Shown here in pieces: positions 61,234 through 64,000 of a stretch of 64,000 nucleotides of DNA. Origin of the DNA: Verrucomicrobiales bacterium (GTDB lineage: Bacteria; Verrucomicrobiota; Verrucomicrobiia; Limisphaerales; Palsa-1400); the NCBI GenBank assembly GCA_003138485.1, contig PLGF01000175.1, forward strand, positions 2,052 to 66,051. The letters run 5' to 3'. Made by a program: the position numbers and the translations under genes. The stretch's first letter is position 1. Every line of letters starts with the position of its first letter. Under the pieces are notes generated by a model. The model made no database searches. It was not told where the DNA came from and saw only the letters and a list, made by a program, of their open reading frames with translations.

Positions 61234-62492
61234 TCAAGCGACATCCGCCGTTTCAGCCTGGGGGGCTGGAGCGGCCATGGACCTTCCGGCGATCCAGCCG
61301 GTTGTCCACGCCGCCTGGAAATTGAAGCCGCCCGTCAGGCCGTCGATATCCAGGAGTTCGCCGCCGAAGAAAAGGTTTGGACAGAGCCGGCTCTCCATGG
61401 TCTTGAAATTGACTTCGCTTAAGCGCACGCCGCCGCAGGTGACGAACTCATCCTGGTTGAGGCTTCTTCCCACGGCTTGCAGCCTGGCGCCGGAGAGTTG
61501 TTGGATGAGCCGGTGCCGCGCCGAGGCGGACAATTCCGCCCAGCGGGTCGGACGGGCAATGCCCGAGGAGAGGACCAGGGCCTGCCAGAGGCGGGCGGGG
61601 AGCGGTGGAAGTGTAGAATTGACAATAAGCCGCGCCGGTTGCGCCGCGCGCCGGGCCTCCAACCGAGCCGCCAGCGCCTCATGGTCCAGACCCGGCAGCC
61701 AGTTGACCTGCAACGGGAATTGATAATTCAATCCGTGCAGCGCCCGCGCGCCCCAGGAGGAGAGCCGCAGTATGGCGGGGCCGCTCACGCCCGCGTGGGT
61801 CACCAGCAGCGCGCCGCGCTCGCGCAGTCCCAGGCCGGGGATGGAGACCTCAACCGGCTGGACAGAAATCCCCGCCAACCCGCGCAGCCAGGGGTCCGCG
61901 ATATGGAAAGTGAAAAGCGACGGCGCCGGCGGCTCCAGAGTGTGGCCAAGCGACTGTGCCAGTTGGCCGGCCGCGGCGGCGCGGCAACCGCCGGTGGCCA
62001 GCATCAGCCGCCGGCAACGGAGCGTTTCGCCGCCGGTCAAGCCGAGCGCAAAACCACCCTCGTCCGACCGGACCACGCGCTCCAGGCCCCGCTTGGCCAA
62101 CAGTTCGACGCCCGCGGCCCGTGCCGCGCGGAGCAAACACTCGATGATGGTCTGCGAGGAATTGCTAACGGGGAAAAGGCGGCCGTCCGGCTCCGTTTTG
62201 AGTGGCACGCCGCGGGCGGCAAACCACGCGATGGTATCGCGAGGCTGAAAGACCCGGAACGGTCCCGCCAGCGCGGCGCCGCCTCGCGGATAATGGGCGG
62301 TAAGTTCGCGGGCGTCGAAACACGCATGAGTGACGTTGCAACGCCCGCCGCCGGAAATCCGCACTTTGGAAAGGAACTGCGCGCTTTTCTCCAGCACCAT
62401 GATTCCGGTTCCCGGCGCCGCTTCCGCGCAGACGATCGCCGCGAAAATTCCGCTGGCTCCGCCGCCCGCGACCACGACATGCCGCTGGTTCA
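61234..62492 (-). CDS. BaiN/HI0933-like NAD(P)/FAD-dependent flavoprotein
   Basis: 'VVVAGGGASGIFAAIVCAEAAPGTGIMVLEKSAQFLSKVRISGGGRCNVTHA', 'CGGVRLSEVNFKTMESRLCPNLFFGGELLDIDGLTGGFNFQAAWTTGWIAG'. Confidence 0.95.
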
Positions 62493-62563
62493 TCCCGGCA
62501 ACGTTACGGCAGACGCAGGCCAAAGTCTCTGACGATCGGTTTGATTTTGGCCAAATCCAGTCC

Positions 62564-63598
62564 ATGCTTGCGCTGATGAATGATGCCCGCGCCGAACACG
62601 AAAGCCAGCCCCTCCTGCATTGGCTGCTGCAGCGGCATCCCGGCACCCCCAAGACGCGGGCCAAACAGTGGATCCTGGCCGGGCGCGTCAGCGTCGGGGG
62701 CGTGGTTCTGCGTAAACCGCATCAGTTGCTCCGCGATCCGGGGGAGACGCTGCGGCTGCTTGGCCGCCATGCCACCACGCTGGATTGCGGCTCCGGCTGG
62801 CGGATTCATCCGCGCGTCGGGTTGCTCTTCCTTGATTCCGCGCTGGCGATTGTCAATAAAGGTCCCGGCCTCATCGCCGTGCCGGCAGTCAATTGCGACC
62901 TTTCCGCCCTGAGCATCCTTGCCGACTTCCTGGCCGGCAAACTCAAAGCCAGGGAGCCAGGCGTAGCGGGAAGAACGCTGCCTCCGGCTTATCGCAAACT
63001 CCAGCCGCTGCCCGTTCACCGCCTTGACCAGTTTACCAGCGGCGTTTTTTGCATCGCTCTCAGCCCGGCGGCGCGCGGGTCCCTGATCGAACAGTTGAAG
63101 GCGCATACAATGAAACGCGAATATATCGCGTACGTCGAAGGGCGCGCGCCCAATCGCTCCGGCGTCTGGCGCAACTGGCTGGAACCAAGCGCGGACGGTC
63201 TGCGCCAGCAAATCGTCCCCGCCGCCCGGGCCGCCACGGCGCCGGACAGCGCGCGAGAGGCCATCACCCACTACGAGGTCGTGGCCGAGTATCCTCTCTC
63301 CGGCGGCAAGCGTTTCGCCACCAAGTTGCGGCTCCGCCTTGAAACCGGGCGCAAACATCAAATCCGCGCCCAGGCAGCCCACGCCGGGTTGCCGTTGATC
63401 GGCGACCGGACCTACAATCCAAAGTGCCGGGAAACTCCTGGCGGCGGTGAATCGATCCCTTTCCCGCGGCAGGCCTTGCACGCCGAAGTGTTGACCTTGG
63501 AACATCCGCAGCAGCCGGGCAAACGGATGTCGTGGACGGCCCCGTTGCCCAACGACCTTTGTCAACTCGAAGCCGCCTTGCGGGCGTCCGAGATTTGA
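62564..63598 (+). CDS. RluA-family RNA pseudouridine synthase with S4-like N-terminal domain
   Basis: 'TRAKQWILAGRVSVGGVVLRKPHQLL' S4-like; 'LPVHRLDQFTSGVFCIALS'; 'LETGRKHQIRAQAAHAGLPLIGD'. Confidence 0.93.
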   Translation: MLALMNDARAEHESQPLLHWLLQRHPGTPKTRAKQWILAGRVSVGGVVLRKPHQLLRDPGETLRLLGRHATTLDCGSGWRIHPRVGLLFLDSALAIVNKGPGLIAVPAVNCDLSALSILADFLAGKLKAREPGVAGRTLPPAYRKLQPLPVHRLDQFTSGVFCIALSPAARGSLIEQLKAHTMKREYIAYVEGRAPNRSGVWRNWLEPSADGLRQQIVPAARAATAPDSAREAITHYEVVAEYPLSGGKRFATKLRLRLETGRKHQIRAQAAHAGLPLIGDRTYNPKCRETPGGGESIPFPRQALHAEVLTLEHPQQPGKRMSWTAPLPNDLCQLEAALRASEI

Positions 63599-63644
63599 GC
63601 GTGTCTGGCCAGGAGCCGAAACTTCGGCAATGATCAATGCGCTT

Positions 63645-64000
63645 CTACTTTTCGGGCGGGGCGGGCGGCATGTTGGTGATGACCTCGACCTTCTCGCCGT
63701 TTTTGAATCCTTCGGCGGAGGGGACTTTGATGATCTGGCCGCTGACGACGGGTGTTGTGGTGGTGGCGGCAGGGGCGGCGTTGGCTGCGGCGGGCCGCAT
63801 GACGCTGGTGGGTGCGGCGGGAGCAACGGCGGGAGGCGCGGGAGGCACGATGGAGAGCAGTTCGATCTCAAAGATCAGGACGGAATTGGGGCCGATTTTT
63901 GCTCCCATCGATCGCTTGCCGTAGGCCAGGTCTGAAGGAATAACGACCTCCCATTTGGAACCGACCTTCATCATTGGCAGTATCTCCGACCAACCCTTGA
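63645..64000 (-). CDS. FKBP-type peptidyl-prolyl cis-trans isomerase, C-terminal part (5' end beyond window)
   Basis: Open frame to the window edge: '[50 protein letters not shown]'. Confidence 0.9.
   Translation of the reverse strand, partial: KGWSEILPMMKVGSKWEVVIPSDLAYGKRSMGAKIGPNSVLIFEIELLSIVPPAPPAVAPAAPTSVMRPAAANAAPAATTTTPVVSGQIIKVPSAEGFKNGEKVEVITNMPPAPPEK

Overview
The window is GC-rich bacterial chromosome. Gene content and style (multiple TolC-type and prepilin genes, zinc-ribbon and 'ARWAKIK' repeat proteins) suggest Verrucomicrobia/PVC, but this taxonomy is inferred, not tested. In order it contains: a TetR-regulated RND efflux operon (237-6732); a Ser/Thr kinase plus ECF-like sigma factor pair; an ExeA/GspB-like pair; thrS without a TGS domain; two hypothetical genes; a single-gene Type IIG-like restriction-modification cassette flanked by 130-bp imperfect direct repeats of the 3' end of the upstream gene; a secreted esterase; a hicBA toxin-antitoxin; tRNA-Leu(CAG); a four-gene overlapping TolC/PhnD-like/hybrid-kinase/hybrid-kinase operon; an HDOD response regulator; a ~17.7 kb flagellar cluster (flhF to flgB, all minus strand); tRNA-Ser(GGA); a NIPSNAP protein; a three-repeat basic protein with a possibly leaderless promoter; korAB; an alcohol dehydrogenase/quinone oxidoreductase; a YggT-like protein; a prepilin-like protein; a GH94 phosphorylase plus GPH/MFS transporter; a BaiN/HI0933-type flavoprotein; an RluA-type pseudouridine synthase; and a truncated FKBP. 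The most notable observations are: (1) the R-M cassette with long flanking duplication, in which 5 of 7 repeat mismatches are synonymous; (2) a FliG C-terminal torque domain with repeated prolines at expected hydrophobic positions and an apparent internal deletion, together with a FliM that lacks the N-terminal CheY-binding motif; (3) a near-consensus sigma-54 promoter immediately upstream of flgB; (4) the TolC-PhnD-HK-HK signalling operon. All homology statements come from reading motifs by eye; no searches were run.
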